The notes below the pieces were generated by a model that did no database searches, was not told the DNA's origin, and was given only the letters and a program-made list of their open reading frames with translations. A stretch of DNA of 45,502 nucleotides from Allochromatium palmeri (GTDB lineage Bacteria > Pseudomonadota > Gammaproteobacteria > Chromatiales > Chromatiaceae). This document shows positions 8,733-16,746 of this stretch, in pieces (position 1 is the stretch's first letter; every line of letters begins with the position of its first letter). The position numbers were made by a program, and so were the translations under genes. The stretch spans positions 1-45,502 of the forward strand of contig NZ_WNKT01000032.1 of the NCBI RefSeq assembly GCF_009720725.1, given 5' to 3'.

Positions 8733-9860
8733 TTGGTCCTGACACCCGTGCGCCTTCCCGAATCTCTGCTCGCCTTGCGCAATCGTGTGCTCTCCAAGCC
8801 CGAGTTTCAACGCTGGGCCTCGATCTTTCCGCTGACCCGTCCGCGCGCGCGGCGTCGGGCGCGTGAGCTGTTCGACATCGTCGCCGGTTTTGTCTATTCA
8901 CAGATTCTGCAAGCCTGCGTTCAGGTACGACTGTTCGAGATCCTGGCCGAGGGCACGCAGTCGGTCGAGGCGCTGGCGCCGCGTCTCGGACTGCCGCCCG
9001 AGGGGGCGCGGCGCCTGCTGCGCGCGGCGGCGAGTCTGGAGCTGGCCGAGGCGCGCGGTGAGGATCGCTATGCGCTCGGCGAGTTGGGGGCGGCCATGGT
9101 CGGCAATCCGGGCATCGCGGCCATGGTCGAACATCACGCCATGGCCTATGCCGACCTGAAAGATCCGGTGGCTCTGTTGCGTGGTGAATTGCCGCAGCGT
9201 GAGTTGCAGGGCTATTGGGCCTATGTCGGCACCGAGGCGCCGGCGGCGGCGGCTGAGCAGGCGGTCAGCGGCTATAGCGAGTTGATGGCCCAGTCGCAAC
9301 GACTGATCGCCGACGACGTGCTCGATGCCTACTCACTCAAGGCGCATCGCTGTCTGCTCGATGTGGCCGGCGGCGATGGCACCTTTTTGGTCACGGCGGC
9401 CAAGCGCTGGCCGCATCTGCGTGTGATCCTGTTCGACCTGCCGGCAGTGGCCGAGCGGGCGTGGGCGCGTTTTCAGCGCGAGGGCCTGGCTGATCGGGCC
9501 ACGGCGGTCGGTGGCGACGTGCGGCGCGATCCGCTGCCCCAGGGCGCGGATGTCGTCTCGCTAGTGCGGGTGCTGCACGATCATGACGATCATGACACCC
9601 CGAACTTCGCGCGCGCCGCTTATACGGCGCTGCCCGAGGGCGGGCGGCTGCTGGTGGCCGAACCCATGTCAGGCACACCGGGGGCTGAGCCGATCGGGGA
9701 TGCCTATTTCGGGTTCTATCTGCTCGCCATGGGCAGTGGTCGACCGCGCACGCCGGCTGAGCTGACCGAGATGCTGCGCGCGGTCGGTTTCGACCGGGTG
9801 CGTCAGATCCGCACTATTCGGCCCATGCTCACGCAGTTGTTGCTGGCTCAGCGGCTTTGA
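8733..9860 (+). CDS. crtF: Hydroxyneurosporene O-methyltransferase CrtF
   Basis: This SAM-dependent enzyme methylates the 1-hydroxy group made by CrtC. It is 375 aa. An N-terminal winged-helix dimerisation region (residues about 50-120) precedes the SAM-binding motif LLDVAGGDGTFLV, DLPAVAERA and the catalytic-region segment VLHDHDDH. Start TTG 8733 follows an AGG. GTG 8748 is an alternative, and neither has a strong ribosome binding site. It lies 66 bp after crtE. About 200 bp follow before bchC, including a REP-like hairpin. Confidence 0.9.
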   Translation: MVLTPVRLPESLLALRNRVLSKPEFQRWASIFPLTRPRARRRARELFDIVAGFVYSQILQACVQVRLFEILAEGTQSVEALAPRLGLPPEGARRLLRAAASLELAEARGEDRYALGELGAAMVGNPGIAAMVEHHAMAYADLKDPVALLRGELPQRELQGYWAYVGTEAPAAAAEQAVSGYSELMAQSQRLIADDVLDAYSLKAHRCLLDVAGGDGTFLVTAAKRWPHLRVILFDLPAVAERAWARFQREGLADRATAVGGDVRRDPLPQGADVVSLVRVLHDHDDHDTPNFARAAYTALPEGGRLLVAEPMSGTPGAEPIGDAYFGFYLLAMGSGRPRTPAELTEMLRAVGFDRVRQIRTIRPMLTQLLLAQRL

Positions 9861-9878
9861 GTGCTGATATCGCTTGAT

Positions 9879-9905
9879 GATGGGCCTCGCTACGCTCTGC
9901 CCATC
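9879..9905. repeat. REP-like hairpin between crtF and bchC
   Basis: GATGGGC (9879-9885) and GCCCATC (9899-9905) form a perfect 7-bp stem around a 13-base loop (CTCGCTACGCTCT). It resembles dispersed GATGGG...CCCATC repeats common in intergenic DNA of Chromatiaceae; a more degenerate version is at 14434-14500. It could act as an mRNA processing or stability element inside the operon. Confidence 0.6.
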
Positions 9906-10061
9906 CAGTGAGTCTCGAGTACGCTGGCTGTGCGTTGACTGTCTGAAAAACCCTGCTGATTCCGTCTATTGTCGGCCGTCGTTCGACGGTATTTTTCGAC
10001 TCGCGCCCAACTTCCGCTAAACTGTCGAATCTTTCAGATTCAACCCGTCCGAGAGATCGCC

Positions 10062-11129
10062 TTGAACCCAGATATGCCGAATCTCGAAACCCTGGCCGTC
10101 GTCCTCGAACAGCCTGAGCGTCTGTCGCTGCAACGCTTGCCACTCACCCCGCCCGAGCCGACCGATGTCATCGTCGACATGGAATGGAGCGGGATCAGCA
10201 CCGGCACTGAGCGCCTGCTGTGGTCGGGTACCATGCCGCCCTTCCCCGGCATGGGCTATCCGCTGGTCCCTGGTTACGAATCCGTCGGTCGCGTCAGTTA
10301 CGCCGGTCCAGACTCCGGTCTGGCGGTCGGGCAGCGCGTCTTTGTGCCCGGTGCGCGCTGTTATGGCGAGGTGCGGGGACTCTTCGGCGGCGCGGCTTCG
10401 CGCGTGGTCGCGCCGGGCGCGCGGCTGCTGCCGGTGCCCGAGTCGCTCGGCGAGCAGGGCGTGCTGCTGGCGCTGGCGGCGACCGCCTATCATGCCATCG
10501 CCGCGCCGGCCGCCAGTACGCCGGCGCATGCCGCCTTGCGCACTGAATCGTCCGCAACGGCCGCCGGCGCCGCGAGCGCGACAGCGACGGCCAGCGCGAA
10601 CGCGGCGTCAGCTCCGCATGTCGAGCTAATCGTTGGTCACGGCGTGCTCGGGCGGCTGCTGGCGCGCATCGCGGCCTTGGGTGATGGCTCCCGCCCAGTA
10701 GTCTGGGAGACCAACCCGGTGCGTCATACGGGTGCCGAGGGCTATGGCTACGACGTGATGCAGCCTGACGATGACCCGCGTCGCGACTATCGCACCATCT
10801 GCGACATGAGCGGCGACGCCAAAATTCTCGATAGTCTGGTCGCGCGACTGGCGCGCGGCGGTGAGATCGTGCTCGGCGGTTTTTATCACGAGCCGGTCAG
10901 CTTCACCTTCCCGCCGGCCTTCATGCGCGAAGCACGGTTCCGTATCGCCGCCGAGTTCCAGCCGTCCGATCTGGCGGCGGTGCGCGACCTGCTCGACGCG
11001 GGCCGACTCTCGCTCGACGGGCTCATCACCCATTGCATCCCCGCGACCGAGGCCGATTCCGCCTATCGCACCGCCTTTGGTGATCCGAGCTGCCTGAAGA
11101 TGATCCTCGATTGGAGAACGCTGTCGTGA
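10062..11129 (+). CDS. bchC: BchC, bacteriochlorophyllide a dehydrogenase
   Basis: This is a zinc-free MDR-family dehydrogenase oxidising the 3-hydroxyethyl group of bacteriochlorophyllide a to acetyl. Motifs include MEWSGISTGTERLLWSG and YPLVPGYESVG near the N-terminus, and VELIVGHGVLGRLLAR as the nucleotide-binding turn. An unusual 40-residue Ala/Ser/Thr-rich insertion (about residues 147-186) sits between the two lobes. The start is TTG 10062, with GAGAG seven bases before it; ATG 10074 is the alternative. The stop overlaps bchX in a GTGA. Length from TTG is 355 aa, longer than usual because of the insertion. Confidence 0.9.
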   Translation: MNPDMPNLETLAVVLEQPERLSLQRLPLTPPEPTDVIVDMEWSGISTGTERLLWSGTMPPFPGMGYPLVPGYESVGRVSYAGPDSGLAVGQRVFVPGARCYGEVRGLFGGAASRVVAPGARLLPVPESLGEQGVLLALAATAYHAIAAPAASTPAHAALRTESSATAAGAASATATASANAASAPHVELIVGHGVLGRLLARIAALGDGSRPVVWETNPVRHTGAEGYGYDVMQPDDDPRRDYRTICDMSGDAKILDSLVARLARGGEIVLGGFYHEPVSFTFPPAFMREARFRIAAEFQPSDLAAVRDLLDAGRLSLDGLITHCIPATEADSAYRTAFGDPSCLKMILDWRTLS

Positions 11130-12076
11130 CTGTATCCGTCAATATCCCCGCGCCGAGTGCGCCCTCGCTCAAGCAGACCCAGATCATCGCCATCTATGGC
11201 AAGGGCGGAATCGGCAAGAGCTTCACGCTTGCCAATCTGTCCTACATGATGGCGCAGCAGGGCAAGAAAGTGCTCCTGATCGGCTGCGATCCCAAGAGCG
11301 ACACCGCCACGCTGCTGTTTGGCGGGCGCAACTGCCCGACCATTCTCGGCGTCTCCAGCGAGAAGAAGAAGGCCGGCGAGCAGGTCGCGATCAGCGATAT
11401 CTGTTTCAAGCGCGATGGCGTGTTCGCCATGGAACTCGGCGGCCCCGAGGTCGGACGCGGCTGTGGCGGGCGCGGCATCATCCACGGCTTCGAGCTGCTC
11501 GAAGGGCTCGGCTTCCATGAATGGGACTTCGACTATGTACTGCTCGACTTCCTGGGCGACGTGGTGTGCGGTGGCTTCGGGCTGCCGATCGCGCGCGATC
11601 TGTGCCAGAAGGTCATCATCGTCGGCTCGAACGATCTCCAGTCGCTCTATGTCGCCAACAACGTCTGTTCGGCGGTCGAATACTTCCGGGGGCTGGGCGG
11701 CAATGTCGGCGTGGCCGGCATGGTGATCAACAAGGACGACGGCACCGGCGAGGCGCAGGCGTTCGCGGCGGCAGCTGAGATCCCGATTCTGGCCACGATT
11801 CCGGCGCACGAGGAGATCCGGCGCAAGAGTGCCAACTACGAGATCATCGGCCGTCCCGACAATCAATGGGGGCCATTGTTCGAATCGCTGGCGATCAATG
11901 TTGGCGAGGCCCCGCCGGTGCGTCCCAAGCCGCTGGCGCATGAGGCGCTGCTGGATCTGTTCAAGGGCGATGCGGTCGGACGCCATGTGGTGCTGGAACC
12001 GGCACGGCCTGAAGATATGTGCGACGTCTCGGCCATGGCCAAGCCTTCGCTCGAAGTCGTCTACGACGACGCTTGA
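11126..12076 (+). CDS. bchX: BchX, iron protein of chlorophyllide a oxidoreductase
   Basis: This is a NifH-like ATPase that passes electrons to BchYZ for reduction of ring B of chlorophyllide a. The P-loop GKGGIGKSFT is close to the N-terminus. The 4Fe-4S cluster cysteines are in GRGCGGRG and FLGDVVCGGFG. The start is GTG 11126, overlapping the bchC stop (GTGA), with GGAG nine bases ahead; this gives 316 aa. An in-frame TTG at 11111 is less likely. The extra N-terminal residues before the P-loop and QTQIIAIYGKGGIG distinguish it from BchL. It is followed 20 bp later by bchY. Confidence 0.95.
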   Translation: MTVSVNIPAPSAPSLKQTQIIAIYGKGGIGKSFTLANLSYMMAQQGKKVLLIGCDPKSDTATLLFGGRNCPTILGVSSEKKKAGEQVAISDICFKRDGVFAMELGGPEVGRGCGGRGIIHGFELLEGLGFHEWDFDYVLLDFLGDVVCGGFGLPIARDLCQKVIIVGSNDLQSLYVANNVCSAVEYFRGLGGNVGVAGMVINKDDGTGEAQAFAAAAEIPILATIPAHEEIRRKSANYEIIGRPDNQWGPLFESLAINVGEAPPVRPKPLAHEALLDLFKGDAVGRHVVLEPARPEDMCDVSAMAKPSLEVVYDDA

Positions 12077-12096
12077 GACGCGGAGGATGTGATCTG

Positions 12097-13491
12097 ATGG
12101 TTCAGGAATCTGCTCCCAAGATGCCCGCCGACAGCGGTGGTTGTTCGAATGCCGGCGAGCGCGAGCGCGGCCCACACGATCAGCCGCAGACCATGTGTCC
12201 GGCCTTCGGCGCGCTGCGCGTGGGTCTGCGCATGCGCCGCACCGCGATGGTGCTGGTCGGCTCCGGCTGCTGTGTCTATGGGCTGAGTTTTACGGCGCAC
12301 TTTTATGGCGCGCGGCGCTCGATCGGTTATGTGCCGTTCGATTCTGAGTCGCTGGTCTCGGGGCGGTTGTTCGAGGACGCGCGCGAGGCGGTGCTCAAGC
12401 TCGCCGATCCCGATAAGCTCGATACCATCGTCGCGATCAATCTATGCGTGCCGACGGCCTCGGGCGCGCCCTTGCGGCTGCTGCCCAAGGAGCTGAACGG
12501 GGTGCGGATTCTGGGTATCGACGTGCCTGGATTCGGGACGCCGACCCATGCCGAGGCCAAGGATGTGCTGGCTGGGGCGATGCTTCAGTATGCGCGTCTG
12601 GAGGCCGAGCAGGGGCCGGTGCAGGCGCCGCGCGGGGGGCGCAGTGAGCGTCCGACTGTGACGCTGTTGGGCGAGATGTTTCCGGCCGATCCGGTCGGGA
12701 TTGGGATGATGCTCGATCCGCTGGGGCTGGCGGTCGGGCCGGTGGTGCCGACGCGCGAATGGCGTGAGCTGTATGCGGCGCTCGACTGTGCGGCGGCGGC
12801 GGCGATCCATCCGCAGTATCAGGCCAGTGCGCGTGAGTTCGCGGCGGCGGGGCGGCCGGTGGTCGGTTCGGCGCCGGTCGGGCGTGATGGGACGGCGGCC
12901 TGGTTGGATGCGATCGGGCAGGCGTGCGGGATTGCGCAGGATAAGGTCGATGCGGCGAAGAATAAGTTTTTGCCGGCGATTGGTGGGGCGTTGGCGGCGA
13001 TGCCGATCAAGGGACGGGTGATCGTCTCGGGCTATGAGGGATCGGAGTTGCTGGTGGCGCGGTTGCTGATCGAGTCGGGGGCGATTGTGCCCTATGTGGG
13101 GACGGCTTGTCCGCGCACGCCTTGGAATGAGGCGGATCTGGCGTGGTTGGAGGAGCGTGGGGTGCCGGTGCAGTTCCGGGCGTCGCTGGAGCAGGATCTG
13201 GCGGCGGTCGAGTCGCTGGAGCCGGATTTGGCGATTGGGACGACGCCTGTGGTGCAGGCGGCGAAGGAGCGGCAGATTCCGGCGCTGTATTTCACGAATC
13301 TGATTTCGGCGCGGCCGTTGATGGGTCCGGCGGGGGCGGGGTCGTTGGCGCAGGTCATCAATGCGGCGCTGGCGAATAAGGAGCGGTTTGCGACCATGCG
13401 GGCGTTTTTTGAGGGTGTGGGGGAGGGCGAGACCAGCGGGGTTTGGCCGGTGATGCCGGTTAAGCGTGGAGCGGCGGCTAAAGCCGTGTAG
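12097..13491 (+). CDS. bchY: BchY, subunit Y of chlorophyllide a oxidoreductase
   Basis: This NifD-like subunit pairs with BchZ to bind the Fe-S cluster and chlorophyllide. It is 464 aa. The start is ATG 12097, with GGAGG eleven bases ahead. The N-terminal CPAFGALRVGLRMRRT and VGSGCCVYGLSFTAHFYGA carry cluster cysteines. The last third changes codon style: Ala, Gly, Val and Leu codons shift to G- or T-ending forms, so the + strand is strongly G over C. Its partner bchZ, normally adjacent, lies 3.7 kb downstream beyond an inserted block. The protein itself looks intact. Confidence 0.95.
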   Translation: MVQESAPKMPADSGGCSNAGERERGPHDQPQTMCPAFGALRVGLRMRRTAMVLVGSGCCVYGLSFTAHFYGARRSIGYVPFDSESLVSGRLFEDAREAVLKLADPDKLDTIVAINLCVPTASGAPLRLLPKELNGVRILGIDVPGFGTPTHAEAKDVLAGAMLQYARLEAEQGPVQAPRGGRSERPTVTLLGEMFPADPVGIGMMLDPLGLAVGPVVPTREWRELYAALDCAAAAAIHPQYQASAREFAAAGRPVVGSAPVGRDGTAAWLDAIGQACGIAQDKVDAAKNKFLPAIGGALAAMPIKGRVIVSGYEGSELLVARLLIESGAIVPYVGTACPRTPWNEADLAWLEERGVPVQFRASLEQDLAAVESLEPDLAIGTTPVVQAAKERQIPALYFTNLISARPLMGPAGAGSLAQVINAALANKERFATMRAFFEGVGEGETSGVWPVMPVKRGAAAKAV

Positions 13492-13514
13492 TCGTGATGC
13501 GCAATTTTGTTGGT

Positions 13515-13532
13515 TAGACTGCGTGCGGTCTA
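13515..13532. repeat. Hairpin at the left end of the island, flanked by AATTTTGT repeats
   Basis: TAGACTGCGTGCGGTCTA folds into an 18-base hairpin with one G-T pair. The octamer AATTTTGT occurs on both sides (13503-13510 and 13541-13548). It lies 23 bp after the bchY stop, and no T-run follows. It may mark the insertion junction or be an mRNA 3' stabiliser. Confidence 0.45.
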
Positions 13533-13592
13533 GCTAGCGAAATTTTGTGGGCAGCCTAAATACACTGTTAGGTCAGCAGGCATCATGTAACC

Positions 13593-13862
13593 ATGGATTT
13601 TGAATGGGACGAATCAAAAGCTAGCGCTAACATCCAGAAGCATGGCGTCACATTCTTGGAGGCAACGGAAGTTTTCGGTGACGAATTATCCTCTTTTGTA
13701 TCCGATCCAGATCATTCAGAAGGAGAAGACCGCTTTCTCTTATTTGGGAGATCACAAGAAGGCAGATACTTGGTAGTCTCTTTCACCGAACGTGCGGAAA
13801 TCATACGAATCATCTCTGCGCGACGCATGACGTCCCAAGAGCGTAAAGCCTATGAGCAATGA
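13593..13862 (+). CDS. brnT: BrnT-family toxin (DUF497)
   Basis: This 89-aa protein begins MDFEWDESKASANIQKHG, the hallmark of BrnT. It continues with FEEA-like FLEATEVF and ends with RIISARRMTSQERKAYE, also typical. BrnT toxins are RelE-fold ribonucleases that stop translation and are normally neutralised by BrnA. The predicted catalytic region (basic residues in RIISARR) is present, so the toxin looks intact. The next gene overlaps it by 11 bp. Codon use is AT-rich compared with bchY. The start ATG 13593 lacks a clear ribosome binding site. Confidence 0.88.
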   Translation: MDFEWDESKASANIQKHGVTFLEATEVFGDELSSFVSDPDHSEGEDRFLLFGRSQEGRYLVVSFTERAEIIRIISARRMTSQERKAYEQ

Positions 13863-14052
13863 CCAAGAAATGCGGCCGGAATATCCTTCCGAACTGATCA
13901 AGTCTGGCATTCGTGGAAAATATGCCAAACGATATCGTGAAGGTACCAATATCGTACCAATCGATCCAGAACTCAACAAGCTTTTTCCAAATGCTGAAGC
14001 CGTAAATCATGCATTACGGCAATATGCTAAAGAACACGAAATGCTGGAATGA
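13852..14052 (+). CDS. Putative antitoxin partner of BrnT (not classical BrnA)
   Basis: This 66-aa protein starts at ATG 13852 inside the end of brnT, a coupling typical of toxin-antitoxin pairs. The sequence (PSELIKSGIRGKYAKRYREG, then PNAEAVNHALRQYAKEH) does not look like the usual BrnA with a CopG-type fold. The C-terminal EAVNHALRQYA segment is a predicted helix that could bind the toxin. The role is inferred from position and size. If it does not neutralise BrnT, the toxin would be free or inactive. Confidence 0.6.
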   Translation: MSNDQEMRPEYPSELIKSGIRGKYAKRYREGTNIVPIDPELNKLFPNAEAVNHALRQYAKEHEMLE

Positions 14053-14194
14053 TAAGTTGCTTCAGCCGACCCCGCGCGGTCGACGTTGTGAGCTAATCTC
14101 AAGCGAGGTGCTGCGCGTGGGAATTAATGGCGTTAGGGTTGATTTGATTTTACGCAATACATCGAATCGATCAAATCGCTTAATACAGTGTTCC

Positions 14195-14227
14195 AGCCGA
14201 AGCCGGTTTTTCTCAACCGGCTCGGCT
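14195..14227. repeat. Strong hairpin upstream of the broken antitoxin
   Basis: AGCCGAAGCCGGTT (14195-14208) pairs with AACCGGCTCGGCT (14215-14227) with a single bulge and a 6-base loop. No T-run follows, so it is not a standard terminator. It is GC-rich in AT-rich surroundings and lies just before the place where the antitoxin-like coding sequence starts to make sense. Confidence 0.55.
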
Positions 14228-14249
14228 CAATTTGGCGTTGACCGAACGG

Positions 14250-14425
14250 GCACACACTGGACCGTCCGATACGTCATTCTTTCTATCGAGGAATTCCAGG
14301 CCGTGACGCGGACTCTTGAGGATTACCAGGATTTACAGGATCTTCGAAGCGCAAAGGAAGCTGAAGGGGGAGCCGCAACTAAATCCTTGGCCGATGTCGT
14401 TAAAGAGCTGAATTTAGGGCCGTAG
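14250..14425 (+). pseudogene. Truncated Phd/YefM-like antitoxin remnant
   Basis: The frame ending at 14425 encodes RYVILSIEEFQAVTRTLED followed by LRSAKEAEGGAATKSL and ADVVKELNLG. This resembles the C-terminal two thirds of small Phd/YefM-type antitoxins, where a 'YVILPIEEY' strand is followed by acidic helices. No start codon or normal N-terminus precedes it. The open frame runs back to 14009 through unrelated sequence containing a hairpin. No toxin gene follows directly; DUF4160 comes 127 bp later. I read it as a decayed antitoxin. It could still be translated from the upstream ATG 14009 as an odd fusion, which seems unlikely. Confidence 0.5.
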
Positions 14426-14433
14426 CAAGGTAG

Positions 14434-14500
14434 GATGGGTAGAACGGCTACGCGATAACCTTGAGAATTGCTGTAACGCTTGTTGGCGGTGAAACCCATC
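14434..14500. repeat. Degenerate REP-like element
   Basis: GATGGGT (14434-14440) and ACCCATC (14494-14500) are inverted copies separated by 53 bases, in the same style as the hairpin at 9879-9905. The inner part includes GGCTACGCGATAACC. It occupies most of the gap between the antitoxin remnant and the DUF4160 gene. Confidence 0.4.
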
Positions 14501-14552
14501 ATTCACCTTTGAAAAGCAAGATTCCTCGCGTAAAACTGACGAACAAGACTGC

Positions 14553-15042
<490 letters not shown>

Positions 15043-15060
15043 AAAATATAGCATAGGTTC

Positions 15061-15543
15061 ATGAAGCGCAAAGTCTATGTTGAAACTTCTGTAATCAGCT
15101 ACCTGACGGCTCGCCCAAGCAAGACCATTCTCTGAGCGACTCATTAGCGAATTACTCTTGCTTGGTGGAAAATCCGGAATCAGTACGAATTATTGGTTTC
15201 TGAATCGGTATTGCGTGAATGTGCTGCCGGTGATTCGGATGCAGCCGAAAAACGGCTGGCTGTGTTGAGCGATATCCCTCTTCTCTTGATCACCGAGCAA
15301 GCGGTCCAGATCGCGGAATCGTTGGTGGAGCGGGGTATTATTCCGCTCAAGGCTGCGGAAGATGCGTTGCACATAGCGATTGCAACAGTCAATGGCGTGG
15401 ATTATTTGCTGACATGGAACTGTCGACACATTGCAAATCCTGAGATACAAAGGGGCATTGCCGAACAACTCGAACAAATTGGCTTATTTTTGCCGTTCAT
15501 TTGCACACTGGAAGAGCTTCTTGGAGAAGAAAATGTTGAGTGA
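15061..15543 (+). pseudogene. PIN-domain (VapC-like) toxin gene with two in-frame stop codons
   Basis: A single frame from ATG 15061 reads MKRKVYVETSVISYLTARPS, the start of a PIN nuclease with its first metal-binding Asp/Glu region. It then meets TGA at 15133-15135 and TAG at 15145-15147. It continues without frame change as RITLAWWKIRNQYELLVSE, VLRECAAGD, AAEDALHIAIAT and TWNCRHIANP to the stop at 15543. The downstream acidic residues (E in SVLREC, D in EDALHIA) are kept. The two nonsense changes probably inactivate it; an internal start at 15193 would lack the first catalytic residue. A small partner gene overlaps its end. Confidence 0.85.
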
Positions 15544-15739
15544 CGAAATCATCGATGAAGTACGGTCTATTCGGGATGCGCATGCCGCTAAGTTTAATTA
15601 TGATTTGCGTGCAATTTATGCTGACCTGAAAAAATCGGAAACTGAGCGGATTGCTGCCGGGCATCCATTTGTTTCTTCTCCATCCGAAATTCCTACACCT
15701 AAGACTGCATTGCAGAGAACTCGCTTCGCTCACCGCTGA
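15533..15739 (+). CDS. Small antitoxin-like partner of the PIN gene
   Basis: This 68-aa protein starts at ATG 15533 within the last codons of the PIN gene, preceded by TTGGAGAAG. The sequence MLSDEIIDEVRSIRDAHAAK then FNYDLRAIYADLKKSE is the form found in small helical proteins encoded beside PIN toxins. The C-terminal tail (TALQRTRFAHR) looks less conserved and may be extended or altered. With the toxin disabled by stop codons, this antitoxin-like gene would be left as an orphan. Confidence 0.65.
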   Translation: MLSDEIIDEVRSIRDAHAAKFNYDLRAIYADLKKSETERIAAGHPFVSSPSEIPTPKTALQRTRFAHR

Positions 15740-15805
15740 ATTTATTAGGGAATCCCAAAGGTGCTGGAAGGCAAAAGAGCTTCAGCCTGTGCCGGGTGGA
15801 GAAAA

Positions 15806-16312
15806 ATGAATGTTATCCAGGTTGATAGCTGTAACTTGTCTGTTTATTTGAATTTGTGTCAAAGCTACGAGGGAGAATTTTCTGCCATTACTGATAAAAA
15901 GCCAAACGAGAATGGTCTGTTCGAGCTGGACACTCAGATTGGCGGAAATGTGCTTGGCTACTTACTTTATGATGAAAAATCGCCGATCGGCCTTGCCGCT
16001 GTGAAAACAAAATCAGGCGGAGAGCAGTTCGAGGTCTGTGAATTTTATGTTGTTCCAAGTTTCAGGAAGCAGGCGCTAGGGAAGCAGTTCGCCATCGAGA
16101 TATTCAAGATGCACCAAGGCTGTTGGGAGATCAAGCAAATCAGCGGTGCCGAGTACGCTACTGCATTCTGGCGGAAGACGGTTGGCGAGTTTACCGGAAA
16201 CAATTTCCAGGAAGACGTCTATCAGGACGAGTATTGGGGACAGGTGGTCAGGCAGCAGTTTGTATCGGCTATACCGAACTCTGGCCGAAGACCTGACCAA
16301 CTGAACCGCTAG
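15806..16312 (+). CDS. GNAT-family N-acetyltransferase
   Basis: This 168-aa protein starts at ATG 15806, with GGTGGAG five bases ahead. The fold is suggested by NVLGYLLYDEKSPIGLAAVK (strands beta2-beta4). The acetyl-CoA loop FYVVPSFRKQALGKQFAIE matches V-P-x-x-R-x-x-x-x-G of GNATs. A late AEYATAFWRKTVGEF corresponds to the Y/F-containing alpha4 region. The substrate is unknown. GNAT toxins (TacT/AtaT type) are usually next to a DUF1778 antitoxin; none is visible here, so it may be a stand-alone acetyltransferase carried with the island. Confidence 0.75.
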   Translation: MNVIQVDSCNLSVYLNLCQSYEGEFSAITDKKPNENGLFELDTQIGGNVLGYLLYDEKSPIGLAAVKTKSGGEQFEVCEFYVVPSFRKQALGKQFAIEIFKMHQGCWEIKQISGAEYATAFWRKTVGEFTGNNFQEDVYQDEYWGQVVRQQFVSAIPNSGRRPDQLNR

Positions 16313-16482
16313 AGCGCGGCTAAACCGGTTTTCTGGTGTCGAGGCGTGGAAGCAAGCGAAAATATAGCCAAGTAGCGTCTTCGTTATCATGGCCTTGTAC
16401 ACTCATAGACAAGCATTTTCGGTTTCACTTCTGTTGTGAATCCATTTTTGAATCAGATTTGCTTTGCAAAGGAAACTTACCC

Positions 16483-16746
16483 ATGAGCACAGTTGCAGAT
16501 CTTGGTGAATCGCTTGAATACCTGAATGGTCAGATTACCGTAAATCCTGACGTCTGCAATGGCCACCCAACCATTCGCGGATTGCGAATTACAGTCGAAA
16601 CCATTTTAGGTTTTCTGGGTGCGGGCGAATCGCAAGAAGAAATCCTGCGCCAGTATCCATCATTGGAACCGGCGGATATCGATGCTTGTCTGCGGTTTGC
16701 GGCCGAACTCATGGCGCGTCGCTACTCACTGCGGGATGTTGCTTGA
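16483..16746 (+). CDS. DUF433 family protein, putative antitoxin
   Basis: This 87-aa protein has the DUF433 core: ITVNPDVCNGHPTIRGLRIT followed by ETILGFLGAGESQEEILRQY and PSLEPADIDACLRFA. This family is a helix-turn-helix-type small protein usually encoded just before a DUF5615 PIN-like protein. ATG 16483 is used, with GGAAA ahead; the longer frame from 16336 is not supported. The stop TGA shares one base with the next start. The 170 bp upstream hold no gene and may contain its promoter. Confidence 0.85.
   Translation: MSTVADLGESLEYLNGQITVNPDVCNGHPTIRGLRITVETILGFLGAGESQEEILRQYPSLEPADIDACLRFAAELMARRYSLRDVA

Noticed and set aside
11063-12175. Minus-strand open frame of 370 residues
   Set aside because: It is a shadow of bchX in GC-rich DNA; no family motif or ribosome binding site.
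13513-13573. GTTRRRY-like septamers (13513-13519 and 13567-13573) suggesting integron attC sites
   Set aside because: No complete attC (paired R and L boxes) could be built, and no equivalent site follows the other island genes, so a cassette array is not supported.
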